A DNA stretch of 64,000 bases from DAOMNN01 sp035443825 (lineage in GTDB: Bacteria; Pseudomonadota; Gammaproteobacteria; Burkholderiales; Rhodocyclaceae), in NCBI GenBank assembly GCA_035443825.1, contig DAOMNN010000005.1:1-64000 (forward strand). The letters are read 5' to 3'. A program made the position numbers and the translations under genes. This document shows, one piece after another, positions 10,389 to 21,051 of this stretch. The notes beneath the pieces are model-generated. The model saw only the letters and a list, made by a program, of their open reading frames with translations. It was not told the origin of the DNA and made no database searches. Positions within the stretch are counted from its first letter, which is position 1. Each line of letters opens with the position of its first letter.

Positions 10389-11006
10389 TCATGCGACCTT
10401 TCGGCAATAGCAATAGACGAATTGCTGGATCGTGCCGAACGGGGTCTGGTGGGCCTCCTTCTCGTGCCGCAGCAGCATGAAGGGCTCGCCGAACTGGGCA
10501 TGCAACTCGTCGGCCCGATAGCGCATGACCGGCAGCCCGCTGCACTCGGTCGGTCCGTCCTCCGCAAAGGTGGCGACGATCACGTGTCCGCCCGGGCGTA
10601 CGGCGCGAAGCACCGCCCGCACGTAAGCCTGTCGATCGGCCGGGTCGGTGAGAAAGTGGAACACGGCGCGATCGTGCCATATGTCGTAGCGGGCTTCGGG
10701 GAGGGTTGCAGCGGTAATGTCCGCTTCGATCCACTGTACGGCGTCGGCGCGTGCTCCGAGGCGGGCTTTCGCAGCGACAAGGGCCGCCGAGGAAAGATCC
10801 AGGATCGTGACGTCCGAATAACCTGCCTGCAGAAGATCGTCGACCAGAGTTGAGGCGCCCCCGCCGACGTCGATGATCGCAGCCGAGCGTGGCGCGCCAG
10901 TATCCCGAATCAGTCGCAGCGAATGAACTGCGTGCTCCTGAAACCAGCTCACCCGCTCCGTGGATCGACTCGAGTAGACGTGTTCCCAATGAGATTTGGC
11001 TTGCAT
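10389..11006 (-). CDS. class I SAM-dependent methyltransferase
   Basis: 205 residues. An N-terminal HWEHVYSSRSTERVSWFQ block is followed by the SAM-binding motif I (AAIIDVGGGASTLVDDLL), the acidic VTILDLSSAAL strand, and DIWHDRAVFHFLTDP as the later motif, the arrangement of small-molecule methyltransferases of the class I fold. Substrate not identifiable. It lies 85 bases upstream of yebC on the same strand and could be co-transcribed. Confidence 0.8.
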   Translation of the reverse strand: MQAKSHWEHVYSSRSTERVSWFQEHAVHSLRLIRDTGAPRSAAIIDVGGGASTLVDDLLQAGYSDVTILDLSSAALVAAKARLGARADAVQWIEADITAATLPEARYDIWHDRAVFHFLTDPADRQAYVRAVLRAVRPGGHVIVATFAEDGPTECSGLPVMRYRADELHAQFGEPFMLLRHEKEAHQTPFGTIQQFVYCYCRKVA

Positions 11007-11105
11007 GCGATTTGCTCCCGACGGTACCGCGCAGCTGCGGTCACGGTTCGGTTCGTGTGCGACAGCTTATCAAGCGGGCCGCCGCCGGGGCAATGGCATG
11101 GCGGC

Positions 11106-11423
11106 CTACGGTGGCGGGATTCCGAGTGCCGCCAGTACGAATCGAGGACTCCACAGCATTGCGACTCCGACGACACCGCACAGCAAGCCGATCACGATCG
11201 CAGGCAGGCCGGTGAAGGTCGAGCACTCACCCGCCGTCTCACTTTGGCTCGGACGGAATCCGCGGTAAAGACTGGTGGCCATCTGTGCCAGCAGCAGCAC
11301 GCCGACGACACGGATGCCGGCATGAAGTCCGGCGAACCCGAATACGAGCACTGCAACAAGGATTGCGGCGAGCCGTACCATCCTCCTGGCGGTTGCCGAT
11401 ACTGTAGGGGTCGATGCATTCAT
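11106..11423 (-). CDS. small membrane protein, unknown
   Basis: 105 residues with ATG at 11423. Three hydrophobic stretches are visible (LAAILVAVLVFGFAGLHAGI, VVGVLLLAQMATSLY, and LPAIVIGLLCGVVGVAMLW), separated by a short basic loop with SQSE. No motif recognised. An in-frame start at 11507 would add a hydrophilic, histidine-containing leader and is less likely. The divergent gene at 11544 begins 120 bases away. Confidence 0.5.
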   Translation of the reverse strand: MNASTPTVSATARRMVRLAAILVAVLVFGFAGLHAGIRVVGVLLLAQMATSLYRGFRPSQSETAGECSTFTGLPAIVIGLLCGVVGVAMLWSPRFVLAALGIPPP

Positions 11424-11543
11424 GCTGCATGTATCGTCGGTCGGGATGGGGTGGATGCGGTCATCACCCGAGAATCTTGATCGCATGGTGTTGTAGTATG
11501 GGCACATTCGATGTCCATCGCCAATTCTCCGGGAGGAGGTTGA

Positions 11544-12200
11544 ATGTTCAAGCGCTTGATGGTGCTCTTCGCCTGCATCGGACTGAGTCTGTCGGGCAGC
11601 GTCCTGGCTCAGATGCAGACCACCTATGACGGCTGCGTGGACGCGTCGGGAAATGCGGTGCGATCGATACTCGATCCGGGACTCGACGCGACGTTCGCCA
11701 CGCGCGTCGAAGAAGGGCGTGCGGTCATCCGCTACAACCCGGACGTGTTGCCACGGATTCAGCCGCTGACTCGGCTGTTTCTCTACGCGTCCGAGTGCGC
11801 GCGGCTCAATCTCGGCATGTCGCCGATCGGCCCGCGCACCGATGTGGACGCCCGGCGGGCGGACTGCTGGGGGCTGACGACACTGGTCCGTTCGGGACTG
11901 GTTGGGGAAGCCGATATTGCCTCGATCCAGTCAGATCTGACCTTCCTCGGGGAGGAATGGCGCCGGATTCCGGGGCCGGTCCGCAGTTTCGATCTGCCGG
12001 CCTGTTATCGCGAGATCGTCGATCGCCCCTCGCTGGCGTCGCCGTCCGCCGGGCAGGACGACTGGAATACCTGCACGCGCACGTGCGGTGACACCTTGTT
12101 CGCATGCCAGAAGAACGTGTGTCGCGGTCCTGCCTGCGAACCCTGCGTGGCGCGTTACGAGGCGTGTGTGAGCCTGTGCGAATTTCGATTCACACGTTGA
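11544..12200 (+). CDS. secreted cysteine-rich protein, unknown function
   Basis: 218 residues with a clear signal peptide (MFKRLMVLFACIGLSLSGSVLAQ, cleavage after VLA). The mature part contains twelve cysteines, nine of them packed into the last 50 residues (CTRTCGDTLFACQKNVCRG and then CEPCVARYEACVSLCEF), a pattern of regularly spaced pairs suggesting disulfides or metal binding outside the cytoplasm. A strong GGGAGGAGG site is at 11530-11538. The middle region (YASECARLNLGMSPIGPRTDVDA) is unlike any family I know. Apparently monocistronic. Confidence 0.75.
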   Translation: MFKRLMVLFACIGLSLSGSVLAQMQTTYDGCVDASGNAVRSILDPGLDATFATRVEEGRAVIRYNPDVLPRIQPLTRLFLYASECARLNLGMSPIGPRTDVDARRADCWGLTTLVRSGLVGEADIASIQSDLTFLGEEWRRIPGPVRSFDLPACYREIVDRPSLASPSAGQDDWNTCTRTCGDTLFACQKNVCRGPACEPCVARYEACVSLCEFRFTR

Positions 12201-12355
12201 TTCGTCGGAACCGCCAGAAGCGAACTGACAATGATTCGACTCTGGTCACCTGCGCGAGTGTGATCTCCGCGCGTTCGAGAGGTCGGCGGCTCCCTGCGAC
12301 CCCCGGACGCGTGATGTAATGTGCGGATGATGTGTTGCTTTCCGAGGTGCGCCCA

Positions 12356-13885
12356 ATGACTGCTCCGATGCTAATCGCCCGAACCCGAGACAAGGAACTT
12401 CACCTCCTGCCGCGCCTTGCAAACCGGCACGGCTTGATTACCGGGGCGACCGGCACTGGAAAGACCGTGAGCCTGCAGAAGATGGCCGAATCCTTTGCCG
12501 ACATCGGGGTGCCGGTGTTCGTCGCGGACATCAAGGGCGACCTTTCGGGCATCGGTGTGGCCGGTGTGGCGTCCGAACGCCTGATGCAGCGCTTGGCCGC
12601 AATCGGCATCGATACGTTCACGCCAAGGACCAACACCGTTGTGTTCTGGGACGTGTATGGCGAGAACGGCCATCCGGTGCGTGCAACGATATCCGACATG
12701 GGACCGTTGCTGCTGTCGCGGCTATTGAATCTGAACGACACCCAGACCGGCGTATTGCAGATCGTCTTCAGGATCGCCGACGATAACGGACTGCTGCTGC
12801 TCGACCTCAAGGACTTGCGCGCGATGGTGCAGCACGTGGGCGAGAACGCACGCAGCTACACGACCGAGTACGGCAATGTCTCCGCAGCTTCGATCGGGGC
12901 GATCCAGCGCGGTCTGCTCGGCCTCGAGGAGGCCGGAGGCGATCGCTTCTTCGGCGAACCGATGCTCGACATCGCCGATCTGATCCAGACCGACAGCGCA
13001 GGGCGCGGCGTGATCAACGTGCTCAGCGCCGAAAAGTTGTACAACTCGCCGCAGCTGTATTCGACCTTTCTGCTATGGATGCTGGCGGAATTGTTCGAAC
13101 AGCTGCCGGAAATCGGCGACCCGGAGAAGCCGAAGCTCGTGTTCTTCTTCGATGAGGCGCATCTGCTGTTCAAGGACGCTCCGAAGGCACTCATCGAAAA
13201 GATCGAGCGTGTGGTACGCCTGATCCGCTCCAAGGGGGTCGGGGTCTATTTCGTCACGCAGAATCCGCTCGACGTTCCGGACAGCGTGCTCGGACAGCTG
13301 GGTAACCGTGTCCAGCATGCGCTGCGCGCTTTCACGCCGCGCGACCAGCGTGCGGTCAAGAGCGCAGCCCAGACCATGCGTGCGAATCCGGCATTCGATG
13401 CGGCGGAGGCGATCACCGAACTCGGTGTCGGAGAGGCGCTGGTGTCGTTCCTGGACGAGAAAGGCCGACCCGATGTGGTCGAGCGGACTTTCGTGATCGC
13501 GCCCGGTTCGCGCCTCGGGCCGATGACCGCGCAGGAGCGCGACGCTGCGATTCGGGGGTCGGTCCTGTTCGGGCATTACGAACGAAACGTCGACCGCGAA
13601 TCGGCCTACGAGATGCTGCGTGAGCAGGCCCAGGCCGCGGCGGCACGCGCCGAAGAAGAAGCCCGTGCGAAGGAGGCGCAGCGCGCGTCGGGGCAAGCCG
13701 CACCCGGCGGTGGCGGGCTGTCCGACGTCCTGTTCGGCTCGACCGGTCCTCGCGGCGGGCGGCGCGACGGCCTGGCACAGATCGCGGCCAAGACCGTCAC
13801 GCGGACGATCGGCAGCTCGATCGGACGGCAGATCGCGCGCGGACTGCTGGGGTCGCTACTGGGAGGCTCGGGCACGCGACGCTGA
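12356..13885 (+). CDS. HerA-like ATPase of the DUF853 (YjgR) family
   Basis: 509 residues. Walker A loop GATGTGKT at residues 30-37, Walker B KLVFFFDEAHLLF near residue 265, and GVGVYFVTQNPLDVPDSVLG as sensor region, as in DUF853 proteins related to HerA/FtsK translocases. The C-terminal 100 residues are a low-complexity Ala/Glu/Arg helix, a glycine-rich linker, and RTIGSSIGRQIARGLLGSLL, which is typical of this family. Cellular role not established; a DNA- or protein-translocating ATPase is expected. ATG at 12356; a GTG eight codons earlier is possible. Confidence 0.88.
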   Translation: MTAPMLIARTRDKELHLLPRLANRHGLITGATGTGKTVSLQKMAESFADIGVPVFVADIKGDLSGIGVAGVASERLMQRLAAIGIDTFTPRTNTVVFWDVYGENGHPVRATISDMGPLLLSRLLNLNDTQTGVLQIVFRIADDNGLLLLDLKDLRAMVQHVGENARSYTTEYGNVSAASIGAIQRGLLGLEEAGGDRFFGEPMLDIADLIQTDSAGRGVINVLSAEKLYNSPQLYSTFLLWMLAELFEQLPEIGDPEKPKLVFFFDEAHLLFKDAPKALIEKIERVVRLIRSKGVGVYFVTQNPLDVPDSVLGQLGNRVQHALRAFTPRDQRAVKSAAQTMRANPAFDAAEAITELGVGEALVSFLDEKGRPDVVERTFVIAPGSRLGPMTAQERDAAIRGSVLFGHYERNVDRESAYEMLREQAQAAAARAEEEARAKEAQRASGQAAPGGGGLSDVLFGSTGPRGGRRDGLAQIAAKTVTRTIGSSIGRQIARGLLGSLLGGSGTRR

Positions 13886-13915
13886 GCCTCCGGGGTCCGG
13901 ACTGGTCGGTGCGCC

Positions 13916-15916
13916 TCAGCCTCCCATGCCTTGAAGGGCTGCGTTCGCAGCCTTTTCGGTCAGCGAAGCCACGTTTCTGAGGTACAAGTGCTGCTCGCGC
14001 TGGAGATCCGACAGGCACTTCATGGTCGCGATCAGCAGTCGCCCGGAGTCCGGATCGGCGATGAGGGCGATCTTCCGGCCCTGGCCGACCCAGGCGATGC
14101 AGCCGTGCATCCTGCTGTCATCGGGGAGTTCCAGTTCCAGCCAGGTCCCGGGAGACAGTGCCGCGTGCAGATTGCTCGCATGCGCTTTGGGCGCGGCATA
14201 GCCCGTATGGTGCAGCATCAGCAGTTCGGGAAGCTCGCGCGCTCGCGAAAGCGTCATGCGGTCCGGTGCGGCCGTCGAGGCATATGCGATCTGGGGCGGA
14301 CGTCCTGCGATGAGGGCCGAATGATGCTCCCGACAATCGGCCATTGCGGCATCGCGCGCCTGTTGTCCGAGACCGAGGGTCGCGAGACCGCTCTCGATAC
14401 GGCTGATCAGGCCCGGCAGCGCCTCGACCTGCTCCTGCGGCATGCGGCCATCGGGGCCGGCGCGTCCGCTCATCACCACTTCGTTGGCGATCTCGAGCTG
14501 TGCGCGCCAGTCCGGATGTTTCTCGCCGTGCTTGTATAGCGTGCGGGCCAGCACCTGCACCCAGTGTTTGCGCAGGAAGTAACGAATTGCCGCCGGCGTG
14601 TCATCGTCCATGAGCACACCCAGTGCTCTGGACGCGAACAGGCGGGCCGCCTCCCTTCGCTCCGCCTTGGCCGCGATGCCGAGCGCGGGCTCGGCCGCGG
14701 CCATGGCCATCCGCCGCCGCTCGTCGATGAATGTCTGAACCTGTCTGAGCGCGGTTTTCAGATCCTGCTTGTGCAATTCGGGTACTTGCGCGAGGCTGCG
14801 CGTGAGCGCCGCAAGTCGCTCGAACCCGGGATGTGCGTCGACTTGCATGGGCAGGCTGTTGCCCGCCATGGCCAGCGCATCGATGAGGGGTAGTGCGGGG
14901 TGATCCTTATCCGCAAGCAGTCTGTCATCGCTCAGTGCCAACTTCAGAAAGGGGATCTGCAGACTTGCGATGATGCTTTTGACGGGGTCCGGAACATTGC
15001 TCTCCACGGCGATGCCGTCGAATACGAGCTCGAGCGCTTCGATCGCAGCCGCCGCTATCGGGTCGAGAAACTGGCCGAGACCACTCGCGCCGATTCGGGG
15101 CGCCTGTGCGCCCGACTGCTGCTGATCCGACAGCCACATTCGAATCTGGGCGACGATCGATGCCGCGAGTTGGGGGTCGACCGTGACGGGGGCATCGGAT
15201 GGCGAGGTGCGTCGTTTGAGCAGTGCGCGATGCAGCCCGGCCAGCGGCGCGGCGCCGGCCTCGGCTATTGCCGCCTCGGCAGTGATCGGTTGGTGGGTGG
15301 TCTCCGATGTCCGGGCCGGCGCGACCGGATCTGCATGCGCAGCGCTCTGTGCCGGTCGTCCGAGCGGCTTCATTTCTATGCCTGCGCTGGCGAGCCGTGC
15401 ATCGAGAGATTGGTAGAACGTCTTGAGGTGATCGCCGAGCGTGGGCATGCAGCGCTCGACGAGTTCGAGGCGTTCGTCGCCGTCGAGTCCGGCGCTTTCA
15501 GCGAGGGCGCGGAGGCTGCGGCAAACGGTTTCGGGGCCCACCGGAAGCTGTTCGGCGACGGCGTCGTCCTGCGACAGCAAGGTCATGAATCTCAGGTGCA
15601 GGCGTCCCAGGCTGACGTCGCAATATTCACGCAGGCGACGCTCGAGATCACTCAGTTCGAGCGTGAAGCTCAAGTCGTGCTCGTGCACAAGGCTGATGCG
15701 CGATGCGGTGAGGCCGCGTGCCTGCTCGAATCCCCGGCGTCCACGCAGTCCGGCCAGCTCGTCATAGCTTTCGCCCGCGGCATCCTTGACCGCAGCGAGG
15801 CAGTCCGGTCGCGCGTAGCCCAGATTGCGCGCAAACGCTTCGAGCGTGCGCAAGAGCGCAGCACGGCATTCCGCAACCAGTCCGGAGTACGTGGAAGTTT
15901 CCGTCATCGCCGCCAT
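13916..15916 (-). CDS. DUF1631 family protein
   Basis: 666 residues, largely helical, cytoplasmic. It fits DUF1631 proteins of beta- and gammaproteobacteria, often wrongly called thymidine phosphorylase: an N-terminal helical region with RRLREYCDVSLGRLHLRF, a variable Ala/Thr linker around residue 210, a long conserved helical middle with LIDALAMAGNSLPMQVDAHP, and a C-terminal beta-rich PilZ-like part (GTWLELELPDDSRMHGCIAWVGQGR begins with this character). A link to cyclic-di-GMP is therefore possible but unproven. Start taken as ATG 15916, preceded by GGGGA; an ATG at 15907 is an alternative. Confidence 0.8.
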   Translation of the reverse strand: MAAMTETSTYSGLVAECRAALLRTLEAFARNLGYARPDCLAAVKDAAGESYDELAGLRGRRGFEQARGLTASRISLVHEHDLSFTLELSDLERRLREYCDVSLGRLHLRFMTLLSQDDAVAEQLPVGPETVCRSLRALAESAGLDGDERLELVERCMPTLGDHLKTFYQSLDARLASAGIEMKPLGRPAQSAAHADPVAPARTSETTHQPITAEAAIAEAGAAPLAGLHRALLKRRTSPSDAPVTVDPQLAASIVAQIRMWLSDQQQSGAQAPRIGASGLGQFLDPIAAAAIEALELVFDGIAVESNVPDPVKSIIASLQIPFLKLALSDDRLLADKDHPALPLIDALAMAGNSLPMQVDAHPGFERLAALTRSLAQVPELHKQDLKTALRQVQTFIDERRRMAMAAAEPALGIAAKAERREAARLFASRALGVLMDDDTPAAIRYFLRKHWVQVLARTLYKHGEKHPDWRAQLEIANEVVMSGRAGPDGRMPQEQVEALPGLISRIESGLATLGLGQQARDAAMADCREHHSALIAGRPPQIAYASTAAPDRMTLSRARELPELLMLHHTGYAAPKAHASNLHAALSPGTWLELELPDDSRMHGCIAWVGQGRKIALIADPDSGRLLIATMKCLSDLQREQHLYLRNVASLTEKAANAALQGMGG

Positions 15917-16097
15917 CTCTGCAGATTTCCCCGAATTGGGTAACAAATCGGGATTATGCAGGCAGAAGTGCCTTGTCTGTGACGCTGTCGAAGCAATTCG
16001 GTGACGCTTTGCACGCGGCGCCGATCGGATGCCGGGTTTCCGTGCAGTGTCAATTCTTGCCCGTCTGGTTTGTGATTGTACGCTGTCGGGAACCGGT

Positions 16098-16934
16098 TCA
16101 GGCGGTCAGGCCAAGTCGACGGCATATTTCGATGGTCGGCAGGGCCTGGTTCATGCTGTAGAAGTGCAGTCCCGGCGCACCCGACTCGATCAGGCGCTGA
16201 CACAGTTCGGTGACGATATCGAAACCGAATGCGCGGATCGAGTCGCTGTCGTCGCCGAAGCTTTCGAACTTGAGCCGCATCCAGCGCGGGATCTCGGCGC
16301 CGCAAGCATCCGAGAAGCGCGCCAGTCGGGAGAAGCTCGTGATCGGCATGATGCCGGGAACGATCGGGATGTCGATGCCCAGTGCACGCACTTCGTCCAC
16401 GAAATGACGGTATGCGTCGAAGTTGTAGAAGTACTGGGTGATTGCCGAGTTCGCACCGACGTCCACCTTGCGCTTGAACGCGAGCAGGTCGTCGCGCGGG
16501 CTTCGCGCCTGGGGGTGCCATTCGGGATAGGCCGCGACTTCGATCAGGAATCGGTCGCCGGTCTCGCTGCGGATGAACTCGACCAACTCGTTCGCGTAGC
16601 GGAACTCGCCCGAAGCACCGACCCCCGAGGGCAGGTCCCCGCGCAGGGCGACGATGCGACGGATACCGGTATTCGCATAATCACGCAGTATCTCGCGGAT
16701 GCTGTCGCGGGTGGAGCCGATGCAGGACAGGTGTGGTGCGGCCTCGAAACCCTCTGCCACGATCTCCGCCACGGTGGCGAAGCTGCGCTCCCGGGTGGAG
16801 CCGCCCGCACCATAGGTGACCGAGAAGAATTCGGGTGCAAGCACTGCGAGCCGGGCGCGCGCACTACGCAGTTTCTCCGCGCCTTCCGGTGTCTGCGGCG
16901 GGAAGAATTCGATCGACAGTTCAGTCTTGTTCAT
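16098..16934 (-). CDS. metF: methylenetetrahydrofolate reductase (NAD(P)H)
   Basis: FAD enzyme that reduces 5,10-methylene-THF to 5-methyl-THF, the methyl donor for methionine synthesis. 278 residues with the family start ELSIEFFPPQTPEG (catalytic Glu near position 9), VTYGAGGSTRERS, HLSCIGSTRDSIREIL, RIVALRGDLPSG and the FAD-site ITQYFYNFDAY. Length is slightly below E. coli MetF (296). Start overlaps the tlyA end by 14 bases. As last gene of the ahcY-led minus-strand group it fits the known association of SAH riboswitches with methyl-cycle genes. Confidence 0.95.
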   Translation of the reverse strand: MNKTELSIEFFPPQTPEGAEKLRSARARLAVLAPEFFSVTYGAGGSTRERSFATVAEIVAEGFEAAPHLSCIGSTRDSIREILRDYANTGIRRIVALRGDLPSGVGASGEFRYANELVEFIRSETGDRFLIEVAAYPEWHPQARSPRDDLLAFKRKVDVGANSAITQYFYNFDAYRHFVDEVRALGIDIPIVPGIMPITSFSRLARFSDACGAEIPRWMRLKFESFGDDSDSIRAFGFDIVTELCQRLIESGAPGLHFYSMNQALPTIEICRRLGLTA

Positions 16935-17784
16935 GTTTTCGATGTTTCATCCAGATCAGGAATTCGCGGTTGCCCTCCGTGTTGCCTACGCCGCCGCCGC
17001 GGATGGGCGAATCGAACCAGTCGCGCACGACCAGACCGGCGTCGTCGGCCGCCGCACGGATGCGGCGTTCGACTTCGGCGTAAGCGGTGGGATCGCGCAC
17101 GACCCCGCTCTTGCCAAGTGCCTCGGGTCCGAGTTCGAACTGAGGCTTGACCAGGGCGAGGATGTCACCCCCCGGTGCGAGCAGTGCCGGCCAGCGTGGC
17201 ATCAGGAGCGAGAGCGAGATGAAGCTCGCGTCGCACGCAATCAGGTCGAAACCTGTCGCGGGAATGTGGTGGCCGAGGTCCTCTGCGACCAGGTAGCGGG
17301 CATTCATCCCCTCCAGTGTGACGCAGCGCTCGTCGCTGCGCAGGCGCGGATGAAGCTGGCCATGCCCGACGTCCACCCCGACCACACGCGCTGCGCCCGC
17401 CTGCAGCAGGCAGTCGGTGAAACCGCCGGTGCTCTGTCCGATGTCGAGACAGGTCCTGCCGCGCACATTCACGCCGCTGCGTGCCAGCGCTGCGGCAAGC
17501 TTGAGCGCGCCGCGCGAGACGAAGCGGCTGCGTTCGTCCTCGGCAACCGACAGCTGTCCGGATTCGGGCAGCAGCTGTCCCGGCTTGGTGACCGTGCCCG
17601 TCTCGGTGCTGACCAGTCCGGCTTCGATCAGCTCGCGGGCACGCGTGCGAGACTCGACAAGCTTGCGCGCGACCAGCAATGCATCTGCACGCAACATGCC
17701 CGACGCCCGATGCGGCGGCGGTCGCACGTCAGGGCGTGCCGGCGCGGGGCGCTGGCTGCGGCTATGGAAGGATTTCATAGACAT
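16921..17784 (-). CDS. tlyA: TlyA family RNA 2'-O-methyltransferase
   Basis: 287 residues. An S4 RNA-binding domain (about 30-90: LRADALLVARKLVESRTRAR, then FVSRGALKLAAAL) precedes an FtsJ-like methyltransferase with motif I CLDIGQSTGGFTDCLLQ and the GVDVGHGQLHP strand. TlyA homologues methylate rRNA 2'-O positions and are also annotated as hemolysins; in mycobacteria this gives capreomycin sensitivity. A basic, proline-rich leader of about 29 residues precedes the S4 domain, so ATG 17697 (MLRADALL) is a possible alternative start. Overlap with metF by 14 bases shows co-translation. Confidence 0.88.
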   Translation of the reverse strand: MSMKSFHSRSQRPAPARPDVRPPPHRASGMLRADALLVARKLVESRTRARELIEAGLVSTETGTVTKPGQLLPESGQLSVAEDERSRFVSRGALKLAAALARSGVNVRGRTCLDIGQSTGGFTDCLLQAGAARVVGVDVGHGQLHPRLRSDERCVTLEGMNARYLVAEDLGHHIPATGFDLIACDASFISLSLLMPRWPALLAPGGDILALVKPQFELGPEALGKSGVVRDPTAYAEVERRIRAAADDAGLVVRDWFDSPIRGGGVGNTEGNREFLIWMKHRKHEQD

Positions 17785-17817
17785 GCTGTCGACTCCGCTC
17801 GCTGCCGGTCGATGGCA

Positions 17818-18690
17818 TCACTTGATCTCAATGACTTCGACCTCGTTGTCATAGACGTCGTGACGCTTGTCGTAAAGCGGGATAGTCGTTCCATTGACGC
17901 GATTTTGCGTGAGGTTGTCCACGTTCACGTCGCCGATGATGATCTGCTCCACATTGGGTGTGCCTTCGGCCGCGATGCCGTCGCGCGAGAACGGGAAGTC
18001 GGACGGGGTCATGATGCTGGCCTGGCCGTAGTGCACGCCCAGGCCCTCGACCGGCAGGCTGCCGACCGTGCTCGTCATCGCCACATAGACCTGGTTCTCG
18101 ATCGCGCGGGCATGACAGCAGTAGCGCACGCGCAGAAAGCCCTGGCGATCGTCGGTGCAGGACGGGACGAAGAGGATATCGGCCCCGGCTTCACATACCA
18201 TCCGCGACAGCTCGGGGAACTCGATGTCGTAACAGATGAGAATCGCGATCTTGCCATAGGGCGTGGAGAACACGCGCAGTTGGTCGCCCGCGGCGGTATC
18301 CCACATCTCGCGCTCCCAGCGCGTGCGGTGGATCTTGTCCTGCTCGAAGACCTCCCCCTCGGGCGTAAACAGGTAGGCGGTATTGTAGAGCTGGCCGTCA
18401 CGCAAGGTGGGATGACTGCCGCCGACCAGGAATATCCGCCAGTGCTGCGCCAGCTCGCTCATCAGGTCGATGTAGCGGCTGGTGTAGTCGTTCATGTTGC
18501 GCACCGCTTCGGGCATCTCGCGGGTGTCCATGAACGACAGCAACTGGGTGGTGAAGATCTCCGGCAACAGGACGAAATGAGGGCGGTAATCCCCGGCGGC
18601 CTGGACCACGAAGCGTACCTGGTTCTCGAAGCCCGACCAGTCGTGAATCTGGCGGAGCAGGTACTGCACTGCTGCGATTCGTACAATCAT
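17818..18690 (-). CDS. carbon-nitrogen hydrolase (nitrilase superfamily), partner of the upstream GNAT
   Basis: 290 residues with the nitrilase catalytic triad: Glu44 in LLPEIF, Lys119 in EQDKIHRTRWE and Cys153 in ILICYDIEFPE. The FVPSCTDDRQGFLRVR and AIENQVYVAMTSTVG blocks match the amidase subgroup found fused to, or beside, an N-acetyltransferase (YhcX-like proteins). ATG at 18690 overlaps the GNAT stop by four bases. The amide substrate is unknown. An in-frame extension upstream would only run antisense-free through the GNAT gene in another frame and is not coding. Confidence 0.88.
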   Translation of the reverse strand: MIVRIAAVQYLLRQIHDWSGFENQVRFVVQAAGDYRPHFVLLPEIFTTQLLSFMDTREMPEAVRNMNDYTSRYIDLMSELAQHWRIFLVGGSHPTLRDGQLYNTAYLFTPEGEVFEQDKIHRTRWEREMWDTAAGDQLRVFSTPYGKIAILICYDIEFPELSRMVCEAGADILFVPSCTDDRQGFLRVRYCCHARAIENQVYVAMTSTVGSLPVEGLGVHYGQASIMTPSDFPFSRDGIAAEGTPNVEQIIIGDVNVDNLTQNRVNGTTIPLYDKRHDVYDNEVEVIEIK

Positions 18691-19346
18691 AGGATCGGTT
18701 TCTCCGGTATGCGGGTGGGCCGGTTTGGACGGTAATCGGGATTGAGCCACACGATCAGCGAGGCGTTTCCACACGATTCGCGATCTTCGGGAAGGTAATC
18801 CTCGATCACCCCGCAGTAGTGAAAACCTTCCTTGAGCTGAAATCCGAGGACGGGGTCGCGAAAATCGCCCCAGACGACCCTCTTGGCGTAATCCTCGGGT
18901 GACATGTCCCCGGCATGTTTGTGATAGCCGGGCAGGCGGCCGCAGGCGATGATGCGTTTCAGGTTCATCGCCTTGCACAGCTTTCGCCGGCCTTGATACA
19001 ACGCGTGGCCAAGTCCCTTGCCCCGGATCTCGGGGTCGACGAAGACCTCCGCTCCATAGAGCGTTCGCCCGTCGGGGTTGTGACTGTCGAACGTGCCCGC
19101 CGCGGTGATCTCCTTCCAGGTGTGGGTGTCGTACCAGTCGTCCCACAGGACGATGAGGGAACTCGCGCATCCGACTACGCGCCCACCGGACTCGGCCACG
19201 ATCTGCCCCTGCGGGAAGGTTTCGAGCTGCTGCTCGAACTTCGTGCGCGACCACGGGGGCATCTCGGGCGGATACGAGCGCTTCTGCAGCGCGATCAGTT
19301 CCGGAATGTCCTCCGGGCGGGTATGACGGATCGATAGTTTCGCCAT
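18687..19346 (-). CDS. GNAT family N-acetyltransferase, partner of the downstream nitrilase
   Basis: 219 residues. The start SIRHTRPEDIPELIALQKRS and the acetyl-CoA loop VDPEIRGKGLGHALYQGRRK are typical GNAT elements; LPGYHKHAGDMSPEDYAKRV and FQLKEGFHYCGVIEDYLPED are found in GNAT domains that are fused to carbon-nitrogen hydrolases in other bacteria. Here the two parts are separate proteins whose genes overlap by ATGA. Likely they act in sequence on one amine or amide metabolite (inference). Confidence 0.85.
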   Translation of the reverse strand: MAKLSIRHTRPEDIPELIALQKRSYPPEMPPWSRTKFEQQLETFPQGQIVAESGGRVVGCASSLIVLWDDWYDTHTWKEITAAGTFDSHNPDGRTLYGAEVFVDPEIRGKGLGHALYQGRRKLCKAMNLKRIIACGRLPGYHKHAGDMSPEDYAKRVVWGDFRDPVLGFQLKEGFHYCGVIEDYLPEDRESCGNASLIVWLNPDYRPNRPTRIPEKPIL

Positions 19347-19442
19347 GGTCTGTGGGTCTCTTCGGCTTTTTTTTGCCAGGACCGCTGAGAACGCTTGCGG
19401 CGCCCGCCGCAGAGCTGTGTCTGCGACGGGGCACGCGGCGTC

Positions 19443-20864
<1,422 letters not shown>

Positions 20865-20949
20865 GCGAAGCTCCATGCTATGGCCGGGGGGGAGGGGATT
20901 GTGCTGGTCAGTGCTCACCCGTCATCCCGAACCCGGCAGGGTTGGTCAG

Positions 20950-21045
20950 GCGAGCGCCGTTCGCAGACCGCGCGGAAGCGTTCCGGGCGGGTTCCGAGCC
21001 TGGGGGCGAGACTGGCGTCCCGACGCCTTGCAGCGCTCCTCGGAA
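20950..21045 (-). ncRNA. SAH riboswitch (S-adenosylhomocysteine-sensing RNA)
   Basis: On the minus strand the RNA begins UUCCGAGGAGCGCUGCA and contains GGCUCGGAA and CGGCGCUC in the order known for SAH riboswitches. TTCCGAG (21039-21045) pairs perfectly with CTCGGAA (20992-20998), and GAGCGCTG (21031-21038) pairs over 8 positions with CGGCGCTC (20952-20959), the latter crossing the first helix as the expected pseudoknot. A short GGCGTC-GGGA-CGCC hairpin lies between. The element ends about 85 bases before the ahcY ATG. Known members switch expression on when SAH accumulates. Confidence 0.92.
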
Positions 21046-21051
21046 AATCGA

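Noticed and set aside
16816..18735. 639-codon plus-strand open frame
   Set aside because: Antisense to metF, tlyA and the nitrilase gene.
19368..19375. Run of eight T on the plus strand as a terminator
   Set aside because: No plus-strand gene ends here; for the minus-strand genes it reads as A, and the GC hairpin nearby lacks a U-tract.
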